Shown: positions 1-5,804 of the stretch, one piece after another
Position numbering within the stretch: the stretch's first letter is position 1
How the letters are laid out: every line of letters starts with the position of its first letter
Assembly (NCBI GenBank): GCA_003153585.1
Contig: PLZZ01000216.1
Span: forward strand, 1 to 5,804
Reading direction: 5' to 3'
Length of the DNA: 5,804 bases
Origin: Acidobacteriota bacterium
GTDB taxonomy: Bacteria > Acidobacteriota > Terriglobia > Acidiferrales > UBA7541
Translations under genes and position numbers: made by a program
The notes under the pieces: generated by a model
The model's input: only the letters and a program-made list of their open reading frames with translations
The model's database searches: none
What the model was told of the DNA's origin: nothing

Positions 1-870
1 TTTGAGAATAGCTTTCATATCCGCGCCTGTTGAGCCGCCCACGATGTCAGCTTCCCGCTTAAAGTATTCGCGCGTCACTTCGCTGAGCTCAAAGGGGAAT
101 TGATAATGCTCGAGGCGGGTTAGACCGTCCGCCAGCTCGTAGATTGCGTTTTCCTTGCCCGGCAGCGAGCTGTGGCCTCCCGGGTTCGTCACTTTCACAT
201 CGAAATCCTGATAAAGCTTTTCCGCCGCCTGGACGCCGACGAGCAGTTTTTTTCCTTGGTCCAACTCGAAATCGCCAGCGTCAGGATTTAGAATAAATTC
301 GGCGTCAATCAAGTCGCGATGATTCTTGATCAGCCATTCCACACCGTTTGACCGCCCGCCTTCCTCGTCGGCCGTGAGCGCCAGAATGATGTCGCGGTCC
401 GGCTTGAATCCTTCCTGTTTCAGGCGAATCATCGCCGTCATCAGAATTGCGTCGCCGTCTTTGATGTCTCCCGATCCGCGGCCGTAGAAGTAGCCGTCCT
501 TCTCGATGAATTGAAAAGGATCCATGGACCAATCTTCGCGTCGCGCCTCGACAACATCCAGGTGGCAGATCAGCAGCATCGGTTTTTGTGCGCCCGTACC
601 GCGCAGGCGAGCGACCAGATTGCCTTTGCGAGCATTCGGCCCAATCACTTGCACGTCGCTCGCGGCATAGCCGGCATCGCGCAGACGCTGGGCCATCGCT
701 TCCGCGGCTACCGTCGTGCTGCCCACGGAATCTGTGGTGTTAATTTCGATGAGCTGCTTGTAAATATCGCGCGCGAGCTTATTGGTTGCATCATCACTTT
801 GCGCGAGCAGACCGCCGGCGAAAAATGAGCACGCGAGCGCAGCTAACAGAATGGAAGACCGAAATTTCAT
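1..870 (-). CDS. Secreted M20-family metallopeptidase, C-terminus beyond the window edge
   Basis: Reading back from the ATG at 870, the frame stays open for 290 codons to base 1, so this is the N-terminal part of a longer gene. Residues 1-23 form a Sec signal peptide (MKFR, a hydrophobic stretch, then LLA before Gln24), so the enzyme should act in the periplasm or outside the cell. The M20 di-zinc signature is intact: HLDVV with His103 and Asp105, GRGSGDIKDG with bridging Asp135, ADEEGG with the catalytic base Glu169 and zinc ligand Glu170, and NPDAG with Asp197. GGHSS with His233 marks the start of the lid/dimerisation domain. The family hydrolyses terminal peptide bonds or other amide bonds in small peptides and acylated amino acids; the exact substrate cannot be read here. 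The start is well supported by a GGGGAG ribosome site 5 bases upstream and by the signal peptide beginning at that Met. The gene lies 52 bases after the secreted unknown and is probably co-transcribed with it. A Cys (102) sits directly before the zinc-binding His, where I expect Gly or Ala. Confidence 0.93.
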   Translation of the reverse strand, partial: MKFRSSILLAALACSFFAGGLLAQSDDATNKLARDIYKQLIEINTTDSVGSTTVAAEAMAQRLRDAGYAASDVQVIGPNARKGNLVARLRGTGAQKPMLLICHLDVVEARREDWSMDPFQFIEKDGYFYGRGSGDIKDGDAILMTAMIRLKQEGFKPDRDIILALTADEEGGRSNGVEWLIKNHRDLIDAEFILNPDAGDFELDQGKKLLVGVQAAEKLYQDFDVKVTNPGGHSSLPGKENAIYELADGLTRLEHYQFPFELSEVTREYFKREADIVGGSTGADMKAILK

Positions 871-875
871 TTATT

Positions 876-881
876 CTCCCC
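876..881 (-). promoter_or_regulatory. Ribosome binding site of the M20 peptidase
   Basis: On the minus strand GGGGAG lies 5 bases before the ATG at 870. It is the clearest Shine-Dalgarno sequence in the window and fixes the start of the peptidase gene. Confidence 0.7.
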
Positions 882-922
882 GAATAAGGAAGACCGAGAC
901 TAACAGAGACCGGCCGGGACGG

Positions 923-1717
923 TCAAAATGGCGGCGGGGAGAACGGTGTGTCCTTCGGTGATTCGAGGATGTAGATGGCGTAGCGATAGACTTCAATCTT
1001 CCACCGCTCGCCAATAGATCCTTTTTCAAAAATTTCGCCGAATGCGGCGTGGATTTCGTGTCTCTTGTCTTCCGGGAGCGCGGCCAAAAAATCGCCGAAG
1101 CGATTTTTCGCCAGCGTCATCGGGTCGGTGATGCGCGTCGCCGAGGGTTTCTGATCTGCGGCCGCTGCGGTTGTCGGCGCGACAATCGTCTCTTTGGGCG
1201 CGGGCGGAGGTTGATTAACAGGCTTCTGCTCATAGCTCTGATAGAGCGCATAGCGAAACTGCTTTTCGTACAGGGCAGCGAAGGCCGTTTTCACGGGATC
1301 GGCCGGAGGTTGCGCCCCGCCGAGAGCCAAGGTCGTGAAATTCTTCAGCGCGGTTTCGAAATCGCGGAAGTTCCCGCGCACGCCCATCAACGGTCCTTTG
1401 CCGCTCTTGCCTAGCGACGCGGCAAGCCGATCGGTTCGCGCATCGTAACATTTTCCGTATGCCGCAATTGCACGCAGCGTTGCTTGAGCGTTCTGGGCTT
1501 CCCCAATCTGCTTGTTCGTGTTAGCCGCCGCGCCGTTCGCTGGATTCACTTTGCCGTTGAAATGGGTAATCCAGTCCGTTGAACTCATCTGCAGAATTTG
1601 CGCGCACGTCATGCCAAGCCGATCCGAGGCTGCCGCTTGCTTCTGGCTCGGTTGCTGGGCACCGAAGCTGCTGGCGATCGCCGTTAGTAAAAGAGGTGCG
1701 ATGGATAATAATTTCAT
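923..1717 (-). CDS. Secreted two-part protein of unknown function
   Basis: A 264-residue protein that I do not recognise as a named family. The open frame extends to a GTG at 1747, but the ATG at 1717 is the better start: it begins directly with a Sec signal peptide (MKLLSIAPLLLTAIASSFGA, cleavage near Ala20-Gln21) and has GAGGGA 12 bases upstream, while the GTG would add ten charged residues in front. The mature protein has an N-terminal part (about 33-165) holding its only two cysteines, Cys38 in MTCAQIL and Cys90 in YGKCYDA, which could form a disulphide. A Pro/Ala-rich linker (about 165-195) follows, then a compact, probably helical C-terminal part (about 196-250) rich in aromatic and charged residues, and a tail ending PPPF. 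Residues 58-78 are rich in Asn, Ala and Gln and look like a flexible loop. No catalytic motif or membrane segment beyond the signal is visible. The likely location is the periplasm. It lies 60 bases after cca and 52 bases before the M20 peptidase. A role with that peptidase is only a guess from adjacency and shared export. Confidence 0.82.
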   Translation of the reverse strand: MKLLSIAPLLLTAIASSFGAQQPSQKQAAASDRLGMTCAQILQMSSTDWITHFNGKVNPANGAAANTNKQIGEAQNAQATLRAIAAYGKCYDARTDRLAASLGKSGKGPLMGVRGNFRDFETALKNFTTLALGGAQPPADPVKTAFAALYEKQFRYALYQSYEQKPVNQPPPAPKETIVAPTTAAAADQKPSATRITDPMTLAKNRFGDFLAALPEDKRHEIHAAFGEIFEKGSIGERWKIEVYRYAIYILESPKDTPFSPPPF

Positions 1718-1729
1718 GAAATAGTTTTT

Positions 1730-1735
1730 TCCCTC
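1730..1735 (-). promoter_or_regulatory. Probable ribosome binding site favouring the ATG at 1717
   Basis: Minus-strand GAGGGA lies 12 bases before the ATG at 1717. The spacing is on the long side, but the GTG at 1747 has no such motif upstream. Together with the signal peptide this supports the shorter protein. Confidence 0.4.
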
Positions 1736-1777
1736 GCGATCCGGCACGGATTTTCAGAGTCGCAAAGCTCTAAAGAC

Positions 1778-3160
1778 TTAGTTCTGTGACGAGATAAGCG
1801 ACTTCGCCAAAATCAACGCTTCTTCCCGCGTGCTAATCGAGTCATTTAGCTGTGCTTCCTCAACTGCATTCAGAATTTCCTTAAATGCCGGCCCGGGCTT
1901 GAGGCCGATGGCGAGAAGGTCGTCCCCGGTTAACAACCTTGGCGGACGTATTTCCTCGGCAGGGGTTTCGTCCATAAATCGGCGAACGAAGTCATAGTTA
2001 TCCAGCATGCGGTGGCTGGACGAGCAATCCAGGCGGTGCAATTCAAGATGCTCGTCAAAACGGTTCAGCCGGGCGAACCGTTTTAGTGTAGCCGGCTTCA
2101 TCTGCAGCACATCTTTGAATTTCATGTGGCTTGCAACCAGCGCGGCGATTTGTTCCGTGTCGTCATTTGAGAAACGAAGGCGGCGGCAGATTTCCTCTGC
2201 CATGCGCGTGCCGACCTCGGCGTGCCGGTCGAAGCGAATTCTTCCATCCGGGCCGGAAGCGGGCGTGAAAGTGGCCGGCTTACCGACGTCATGCAGAAGC
2301 ACGCCCCATGCGAGCGTGGACGAGCATCCGGTCGGGAGTTTTTCGAGCATCAGGAGAGTGTGGATCCAGACGTCGCCTTCCGGATGAAATTGCGGCGGCT
2401 GCTCGACGCCCTTCATGCGCGCGATCTCGGGAAGAAGTTGGGGCAGAAGCTTGGTTTCATCCAACAACTCAAACGCGCGCCGAGCGGCACCTTCGGTGAG
2501 CAGCTTGGTCAACTCGTCGCGAAGCCGCTCGGGAGAAACCTGCCCGATTTCGGGAGCCAGCTCCTGAATCGCGCGAAAAGTTTTCGGTTCAATCTCGTAG
2601 TGCAGCCGCGAGGCAAAACGTACCGCGCGAACCATGCGCAGCTTGTCCTCGCGGAATCGCTCGACTGGATCTCCGATGGCGCGGATAATTCCGGCGCGAA
2701 GGTCTTCGCGTCCGCCAACGAAATCCAGAACCTCGTTCGTCTCCGGATTCATAAGCAGAGCGTTGATCGTGAAGTCCCGGCGCTTGACGTCTTGCTCTGG
2801 TGATTTTGCGAGCACCACACTGTCCGGGTGACGGCCATCTGAGTAACCTATGTCGGAGCGAAACGTCGCAACTTCCACTTGAACGGGCGCAACCGGGTCG
2901 CTTGCCGCGCCAGCACCAGCGGGCAAGGTATCCGCCTGCGAATCTTCAACAACAATTACGACGCCAAACTTTGCCCCCACGGTCAGGCTGCGCGGAAAGA
3001 TGCGCAACACTTGCTCGGGTGTTGCGGCGGTACAAACGTCGTAATCGGCAGGCTCATGTCCGAGCAGAATATCGCGCACACATCCGCCAACGAGAAAGGC
3101 TTGGTAGCCTGCCGCGCGCAACTTCCGGCAAATTCGTTCAGCGAAAGCCCGGGGACTCAT
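1778..3160 (-). CDS. cca: CCA tRNA nucleotidyltransferase with HD domain (class II)
   Basis: A 460-residue enzyme that adds or repairs the 3'-terminal CCA of tRNAs from CTP and ATP, without a nucleic acid template, in the cytoplasm. The class II nucleotidyltransferase head is clear: LVGGCVRDILLG (23-34), the metal-binding pair Asp39 and Asp41 in DYDVCT, RRDFTINAL (127-135), and the nucleotide-selecting EDxxR motif as Glu171-Asp172-x-x-Arg175 within RFREDKLRMVRAVRF. An HD-type domain follows, with His267, HDVGK (His290, Asp291), His313 and His345. The C-terminal tRNA-binding tail runs from LLTGDDLLAIGLKPGP to STREEALILA. The segment after the DxD motif reads VGAKFGVV, as in CCA-adding enzymes; poly(A) polymerases carry a G-R-R-F-x-L-x-H-V-like segment there. 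A CC-only or A-only adding enzyme cannot be excluded from sequence. Odd feature: about 20 residues of Ala/Pro/Gly-rich sequence (72-94) are inserted between two strands of the head. No Shine-Dalgarno sequence precedes the ATG at 3160, and no ATG lies upstream in frame in the gap. Confidence 0.93.
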   Translation of the reverse strand: MSPRAFAERICRKLRAAGYQAFLVGGCVRDILLGHEPADYDVCTAATPEQVLRIFPRSLTVGAKFGVVIVVEDSQADTLPAGAGAASDPVAPVQVEVATFRSDIGYSDGRHPDSVVLAKSPEQDVKRRDFTINALLMNPETNEVLDFVGGREDLRAGIIRAIGDPVERFREDKLRMVRAVRFASRLHYEIEPKTFRAIQELAPEIGQVSPERLRDELTKLLTEGAARRAFELLDETKLLPQLLPEIARMKGVEQPPQFHPEGDVWIHTLLMLEKLPTGCSSTLAWGVLLHDVGKPATFTPASGPDGRIRFDRHAEVGTRMAEEICRRLRFSNDDTEQIAALVASHMKFKDVLQMKPATLKRFARLNRFDEHLELHRLDCSSSHRMLDNYDFVRRFMDETPAEEIRPPRLLTGDDLLAIGLKPGPAFKEILNAVEEAQLNDSISTREEALILAKSLISSQN

Positions 3161-3166
3161 CTTGCG

Positions 3167-3172
3167 ATTATG
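3167..3172 (-). promoter_or_regulatory. Possible -10 box for a leaderless cca transcript
   Basis: Minus-strand CATAAT matches the sigma-70 -10 consensus at five of six bases. It ends six bases before the ATG at 3160, so the usual start of transcription would fall on the A of the start codon. No good -35 sequence stands at 16-18 bases spacing and there is no TGn extension, so this is weak and could be chance. Confidence 0.25.
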
Positions 3173-3233
3173 AGCGAAATGGCGCGTCGTTGGTAGTTGT
3201 AGCCATTTACTGAAGCGGGCAATATCGAGGCAG

Positions 3234-3263
3234 GGTGTAGGCCGTGCGCGAAGCCTGCGTCAA
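3234..3263 (-). promoter_or_regulatory. Weak sigma-70-like promoter candidate in the gap before cca
   Basis: In the 144-base gap between the phosphatase and cca, minus-strand TTGACG (3258-3263) and TACACC (3234-3239) stand 18 bases apart. The -35 is good and the -10 poor. If real, it would give cca a leader of about 65 to 70 bases. The rest of the gap holds no open frame, strong hairpin or T-tract that I can support. Confidence 0.2.
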
Positions 3264-3304
3264 ACAGGACGAAAGAAGGAATCGGGGTCAACCGGGCGCG
3301 GCAA

Positions 3305-4447
3305 CTATGCCGTGACGCGAAGAACTAGAGCAGTGATATCGTCATGCTGGCGGGCATAGCCTACAAAGTTATTGACGTCGGTCATCACGCGCGAAAGAAC
3401 TTCTCCGGCGTTTGCGGGGAGCGGCTGCACGCAGGGGAGAAGCCGCGCTTCGCCGTATTCTTCCCCGGTTTCATTCACCGCTTCAATCACGCCGTCGGTA
3501 AAAATGAAAAGCAAATCGCCCGGATGAAGCTGCGTGCGGCCGGAAGGGTATGGAATTTCGGTTTCCGTGAAGAGCGGCGTCCCGAGCGGCAGGCCTCCGG
3601 TCGAGAGCCGCTCAATCTCGCCGGATGCGCGGCGTAAGATCGGGCTGTTGTGCCCACAGTTGACGTAGCACATCTCGCGTGTCTCAAGATTTATTTCCGC
3701 AAGAAAGGCGGTTGTGAAGCGCAGGCCTTCGAGGCTATGCGCCCGGGCGTAGCGTTCGAGGCCCGCTACGATTTCATCAAGTGATGCGGACGTGGCCGAA
3801 AGCGCTCGCAGGCTCGCTTGGAAGGTAGCCATCAAGAGCGCAGCCGGGACGCTTTTCCCCGCAACGTCGGCAACCGCAATGAGTAACGATGGGTTGCCGG
3901 CGCCACTCGCCGCCAAGGGCCGCAAGAATGCGTCATAATAATCGCCCGCGACAGTATTTTGAGGGCGCGTAGCGAACGCGATATCCATGCCCGCAATTAC
4001 AGGTGGTCGAGCGGGAACCAGCCACTGCTGAATCTCACGGGCGATTTCGAGGTCGCGCTTCATGGTCACGCGATCGGCGAGTTCGAGTGCGAGTAGCAGG
4101 AACAGAATTGCGGCGCCAAGCCAGCCGAGGTCATAGTTGTCGTTGCGAACGATCAGCAAAATGATGGCGGCGATTAACAAAACACGGCGCGCGGGAGAAA
4201 GCTTCATCAACATCGCCAGAAACAAACCCCAAGCCAAACGCCAAAAACGTTTGAATTTCGATTTCTCCCGGTCGATATTCTCGCGATCCACATCCTTCGA
4301 ATAAAAGCCGTATGTAGCAGTGGCTTCAGACTTGAACTGACCCCAGAGCTGCCCGAGCTTTAGGCCTTCGGTTATGCGTGACCAGAAGTCGCGCAGGTGA
4401 CGGATGGCACCCTTTGAACGCTTGCCGGGATCAGGAGTTGCGGCCAT
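3305..4447 (-). CDS. Membrane-anchored PP2C/SpoIIE-type serine phosphatase (RsbU-like)
   Basis: A 380-residue protein whose C-terminal 250 residues form a SpoIIE/RsbU phosphatase domain. Enzymes of this family are Mn/Mg-dependent and typically dephosphorylate a phosphoserine or phosphothreonine on an anti-anti-sigma (STAS) protein, releasing a sigma factor or other output. Expected motifs are present in order: REIQQWLVP (138-145), AGDYYD with Asp169, VADVAGKSVPAALLMA with Asp194, YVNCGHN (261-267), LLFIFTDGVIEA with Asp318, and HDDITALVL with Asp369 and Asp370. These Asp residues match the metal-binding positions of PP2C folds, so it should be active. Two hydrophobic segments (about 88-100 and 107-123) form a short membrane hairpin, with a weaker one at 69-81. 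Before them lies a basic and acidic cytoplasmic N-terminus of about 68 residues. A short helix joins the membrane part to the phosphatase; there is no PAS, GAF, HAMP or response-regulator domain, so the input signal is not apparent. No anti-sigma kinase or STAS gene is in the window. It starts 81 bases after dinB. Confidence 0.92.
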   Translation of the reverse strand: MAATPDPGKRSKGAIRHLRDFWSRITEGLKLGQLWGQFKSEATATYGFYSKDVDRENIDREKSKFKRFWRLAWGLFLAMLMKLSPARRVLLIAAIILLIVRNDNYDLGWLGAAILFLLLALELADRVTMKRDLEIAREIQQWLVPARPPVIAGMDIAFATRPQNTVAGDYYDAFLRPLAASGAGNPSLLIAVADVAGKSVPAALLMATFQASLRALSATSASLDEIVAGLERYARAHSLEGLRFTTAFLAEINLETREMCYVNCGHNSPILRRASGEIERLSTGGLPLGTPLFTETEIPYPSGRTQLHPGDLLFIFTDGVIEAVNETGEEYGEARLLPCVQPLPANAGEVLSRVMTDVNNFVGYARQHDDITALVLRVTA

Positions 4448-4457
4448 GGGAGACGTG

Positions 4458-4463
4458 ATTATA
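4458..4463 (-). promoter_or_regulatory. Consensus -10 box directly upstream of the phosphatase
   Basis: Minus-strand TATAAT is a perfect match to the -10 consensus and ends ten bases before the ATG at 4447. Transcription would then begin about three to six bases before the start codon. The bases in between (CACGTCTCCC) carry no Shine-Dalgarno sequence, which fits a nearly leaderless mRNA. A recognisable -35 at normal spacing is lacking; the TTGACT further up (4505-4510 region) is too far away. If used, this promoter makes the phosphatase independent of dinB. Confidence 0.4.
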
Positions 4464-4528
4464 GGGCAGGAAACACGTTGCGCCGCATTTGTTCCGTCGA
4501 GGAGTCAACCGCTAGTGTGCTGGAGAAA

Positions 4529-5770
4529 TCAGTCGTGCTCTTCGCGGTCGTCGCGTGCCGCGAGCGAGCCGCCGAATTGTACTTTCGAAAATCCGAAGCG
4601 ATCGCGGAGACTATCGGTGGCCCGCGCCAAGCGTTCTAGTTTATCGCGGCGCCCGGGATCAAGGAGATCCATTTGGCCGGAACCGGAAGTGAATGAGGAA
4701 AATTCGACGCCGACAAGGCGCAGGTTCGCCGTGCCGTTCCATGCGCTTGAAAAGAGATCCCGGACCGTCCGAAGAAAAATTGTATCGAGGTCGGAAGGCT
4801 CGGTGAGCGTGTGGCTGCGAGTGATCGTCGTAAAGTTTGCGTAGCGCAGCGTAATGCTGACCGTGCGGGCGTGAAGACCCGCTTCGCGCAGGCGTTTTGC
4901 CGCCTTCTGGCAGAGGTGGCTGAGGGTGGATTCTAGGATTTCACGTTCGTTTGTGTCGTGGCCAAATGTTTGATTGTGAGAAATCGATTTTGGCTCGGCG
5001 TCCACAAAAAATTCGAAGGAATCGATTCCGCGCGCTTTGCGATAAAGCGCTTGGCCCCATTTTCCGAAAACTTCTTCGAGACGCTGCAATGTGACCTGCT
5101 GAAGTTGCGCGATCGTTTCGACGCCGAGGCTTTTCAGCGCCGCCTCGGTCACTTTGCCGATACCTGGAATTCTGCGCACGGACAATGGCGCGAGGAAGGT
5201 GGCTTCACTTCCCGGCGCAACCCAAACCAGGCCGCGTGGCTTGGCCTGCTCGCTGGCGACTTTTGCGACCAGGCGCGTTGCAGCTACACCGCCAGAGCAC
5301 GGTAACGCGGTTGTTGAAGTGATCTCCAGCAAGAGTTTGTGCGCTGCACCGAGATGCGGACCATGAAGGCGCTCGGTGCCGGCAAGATCCAGATAAGCTT
5401 CGTCGATGGAAGCCATTTCCACTGTCGGCGAGTATTTTGCGAGGATTGCCGCGACGCGATCGCTCCAGCGACCGTAGAGTTCATGGTGCCCATCGAGAAA
5501 CACTGCGTGCGGGCAAAGTTTTGCAGCCGTGCGCAGGGCCATCGCGGAGTGCACGCCGAAGCGCCGCGCTTCATAGCTCGCAGAGGTCACGACGCCGCGC
5601 TGGTCGCGCTGGCCGCCGACGATCACGGCAAGTCCGCACAACTCGGGTCGCGCCAGCAGTTCGACGGAAACGAAAAACGCGTCCATATCGATGTGAAGAA
5701 TGGAGGCAACAGAATCCGCGGCAGGCGCTGGTGCGTCATGCTTCGCGCGAAAATGGGCCAGCTTCGGCAT
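4529..5770 (-). CDS. dinB: DNA polymerase IV, Y-family translesion polymerase
   Basis: A complete 413-residue Y-family polymerase that copies past damaged bases at low fidelity. Palm and fingers: HIDMDAFF (26-33) with metal ligand Asp28 and steric-gate Phe33, TSASYEARRFGV (62-73) contacting the incoming nucleotide, and SIDEAYLDL (121-129) with catalytic Asp123 and Glu124. The thumb helix-hairpin-helix is IPGIGKVTEAALKSLGV (201-217). The little finger begins near KSISHNQTFG (261-270). QMDLL (366-370) followed by DP fits an internal beta-clamp binding motif of the QxxLL/QLDLF type, ahead of the GFSKVQFGG tail (393-401). Length and domain order fit DinB rather than ImuB, whose active-site residues are degenerate. 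Odd features: about 20 extra residues before the palm, and Ser-Gly-Gly-Val at 159-162 where the family normally has Ser-Ile/Val-Gly-Val/Ile. No Shine-Dalgarno sequence stands before the ATG, but no better start is evident. A LexA site cannot be judged because only 34 upstream bases are present. Confidence 0.95.
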   Translation of the reverse strand: MPKLAHFRAKHDAPAPAADSVASILHIDMDAFFVSVELLARPELCGLAVIVGGQRDQRGVVTSASYEARRFGVHSAMALRTAAKLCPHAVFLDGHHELYGRWSDRVAAILAKYSPTVEMASIDEAYLDLAGTERLHGPHLGAAHKLLLEITSTTALPCSGGVAATRLVAKVASEQAKPRGLVWVAPGSEATFLAPLSVRRIPGIGKVTEAALKSLGVETIAQLQQVTLQRLEEVFGKWGQALYRKARGIDSFEFFVDAEPKSISHNQTFGHDTNEREILESTLSHLCQKAAKRLREAGLHARTVSITLRYANFTTITRSHTLTEPSDLDTIFLRTVRDLFSSAWNGTANLRLVGVEFSSFTSGSGQMDLLDPGRRDKLERLARATDSLRDRFGFSKVQFGGSLAARDDREEHD

Positions 5771-5795
5771 ATTCGTTGAAGTGAGCGAGGGTTAG

Positions 5796-5801
5796 ATTCT
5801 A
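5796..5801 (-). promoter_or_regulatory. Possible -10 box of dinB
   Basis: Minus-strand TAGAAT differs from the -10 consensus at one base and would give a leader of about 18 bases before the ATG at 5770. The -35 region would lie past the window edge, so the promoter cannot be confirmed. Confidence 0.25.
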
Positions 5802-5804
5802 CGA

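Noticed and set aside
908..924. Small inverted repeat GACCG/CGGTC at the stop of the secreted unknown
   Set aside because: The stem is only five pairs, with no T-tract following on the transcribed strand. It does not qualify as an intrinsic terminator.
1718..1747. N-terminal extension of the secreted unknown from the GTG at 1747
   Set aside because: It would put ten charged residues before the signal peptide and has no ribosome site, whereas the ATG at 1717 has both a plausible site and a properly placed signal peptide.
1756..1771. AGAG/CTCT hairpin in the gap after cca
   Set aside because: Four pairs plus a wobble and no T-tract on the minus strand; likely chance.
2222..2803. A plus-strand open frame of 193 codons opposite cca
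   Set aside because: It lies wholly antisense to well-supported cca coding sequence. Its protein is Arg/Ser/Gly-rich with no motif, as expected for the shadow of a GC-rich gene.
1778..3160. Reading the nucleotidyltransferase as poly(A) polymerase PcnB
   Set aside because: The segment after the DxD motif (GAKFGVV), the HD domain and the tail resemble CCA-adding enzymes. The PcnB-type G-R-R-F-x-L-x-H-V segment is absent.
3239..3256. AGGC/GCCT hairpin in the gap after the phosphatase
   Set aside because: Short stem with a ten-base loop and no T-run, so it is not a supportable terminator.
4404..4844. A plus-strand open frame of 146 codons spanning the dinB-phosphatase gap
   Set aside because: It overlaps the ends of both real genes on the other strand, is Arg/Ser-rich without motif, and has no clear ribosome site.
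1..5804. A single five-gene functional system
   Set aside because: The genes share strand and spacing but have unrelated cellular roles. Likely internal promoters and the 144-base gap argue for several transcription units.

Overview
The window looks like an ordinary chromosomal stretch from a moderately GC-rich Gram-negative bacterium. The protein styles suggest an Acidobacteria-like (Terriglobia/Koribacter-type) organism: a membrane-anchored SpoIIE phosphatase with a characteristic N-terminus, a DinB ending in a GFSKVQFGGSL-type tail, and small secreted unknowns. That placement rests on recalled family resemblance, not on a search. All five genes lie on the minus strand, so transcription runs from the right edge to the left. 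They fill the window with gaps of about 52 to 144 bases. I see no RNA gene, mobile element, CRISPR array or long repeat.

In transcription order the genes are as follows. (1) dinB, a complete Y-family DNA polymerase IV (4529-5770). (2) A membrane-anchored PP2C/SpoIIE-type serine phosphatase of the RsbU kind (3305-4447). (3) A CCA tRNA nucleotidyltransferase with an HD domain (1778-3160). (4) A secreted two-part protein of unknown function (923-1717; its start should be moved in from a possible GTG at 1747). (5) A secreted M20-family zinc peptidase, cut by the left edge of the window (870 down to 1, 290 codons seen).

The genes do not form one obvious pathway: lesion-tolerant DNA synthesis, stress or partner-switch signalling, tRNA 3'-end maturation, and two exported proteins. 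The two exported proteins are 52 bases apart and could be co-transcribed. cca ends 60 bases before the secreted unknown. dinB, the phosphatase and cca have no clear Shine-Dalgarno sequence. The phosphatase and cca instead have -10-like hexamers so close to the ATG that a leaderless or nearly leaderless mRNA is plausible.

I did not find a convincing new system. The points most worth a second look are the secreted unknown, the low-complexity insertion in the catalytic head of the CCA enzyme, the possible leaderless starts, and a few unusual residues in otherwise conserved motifs.
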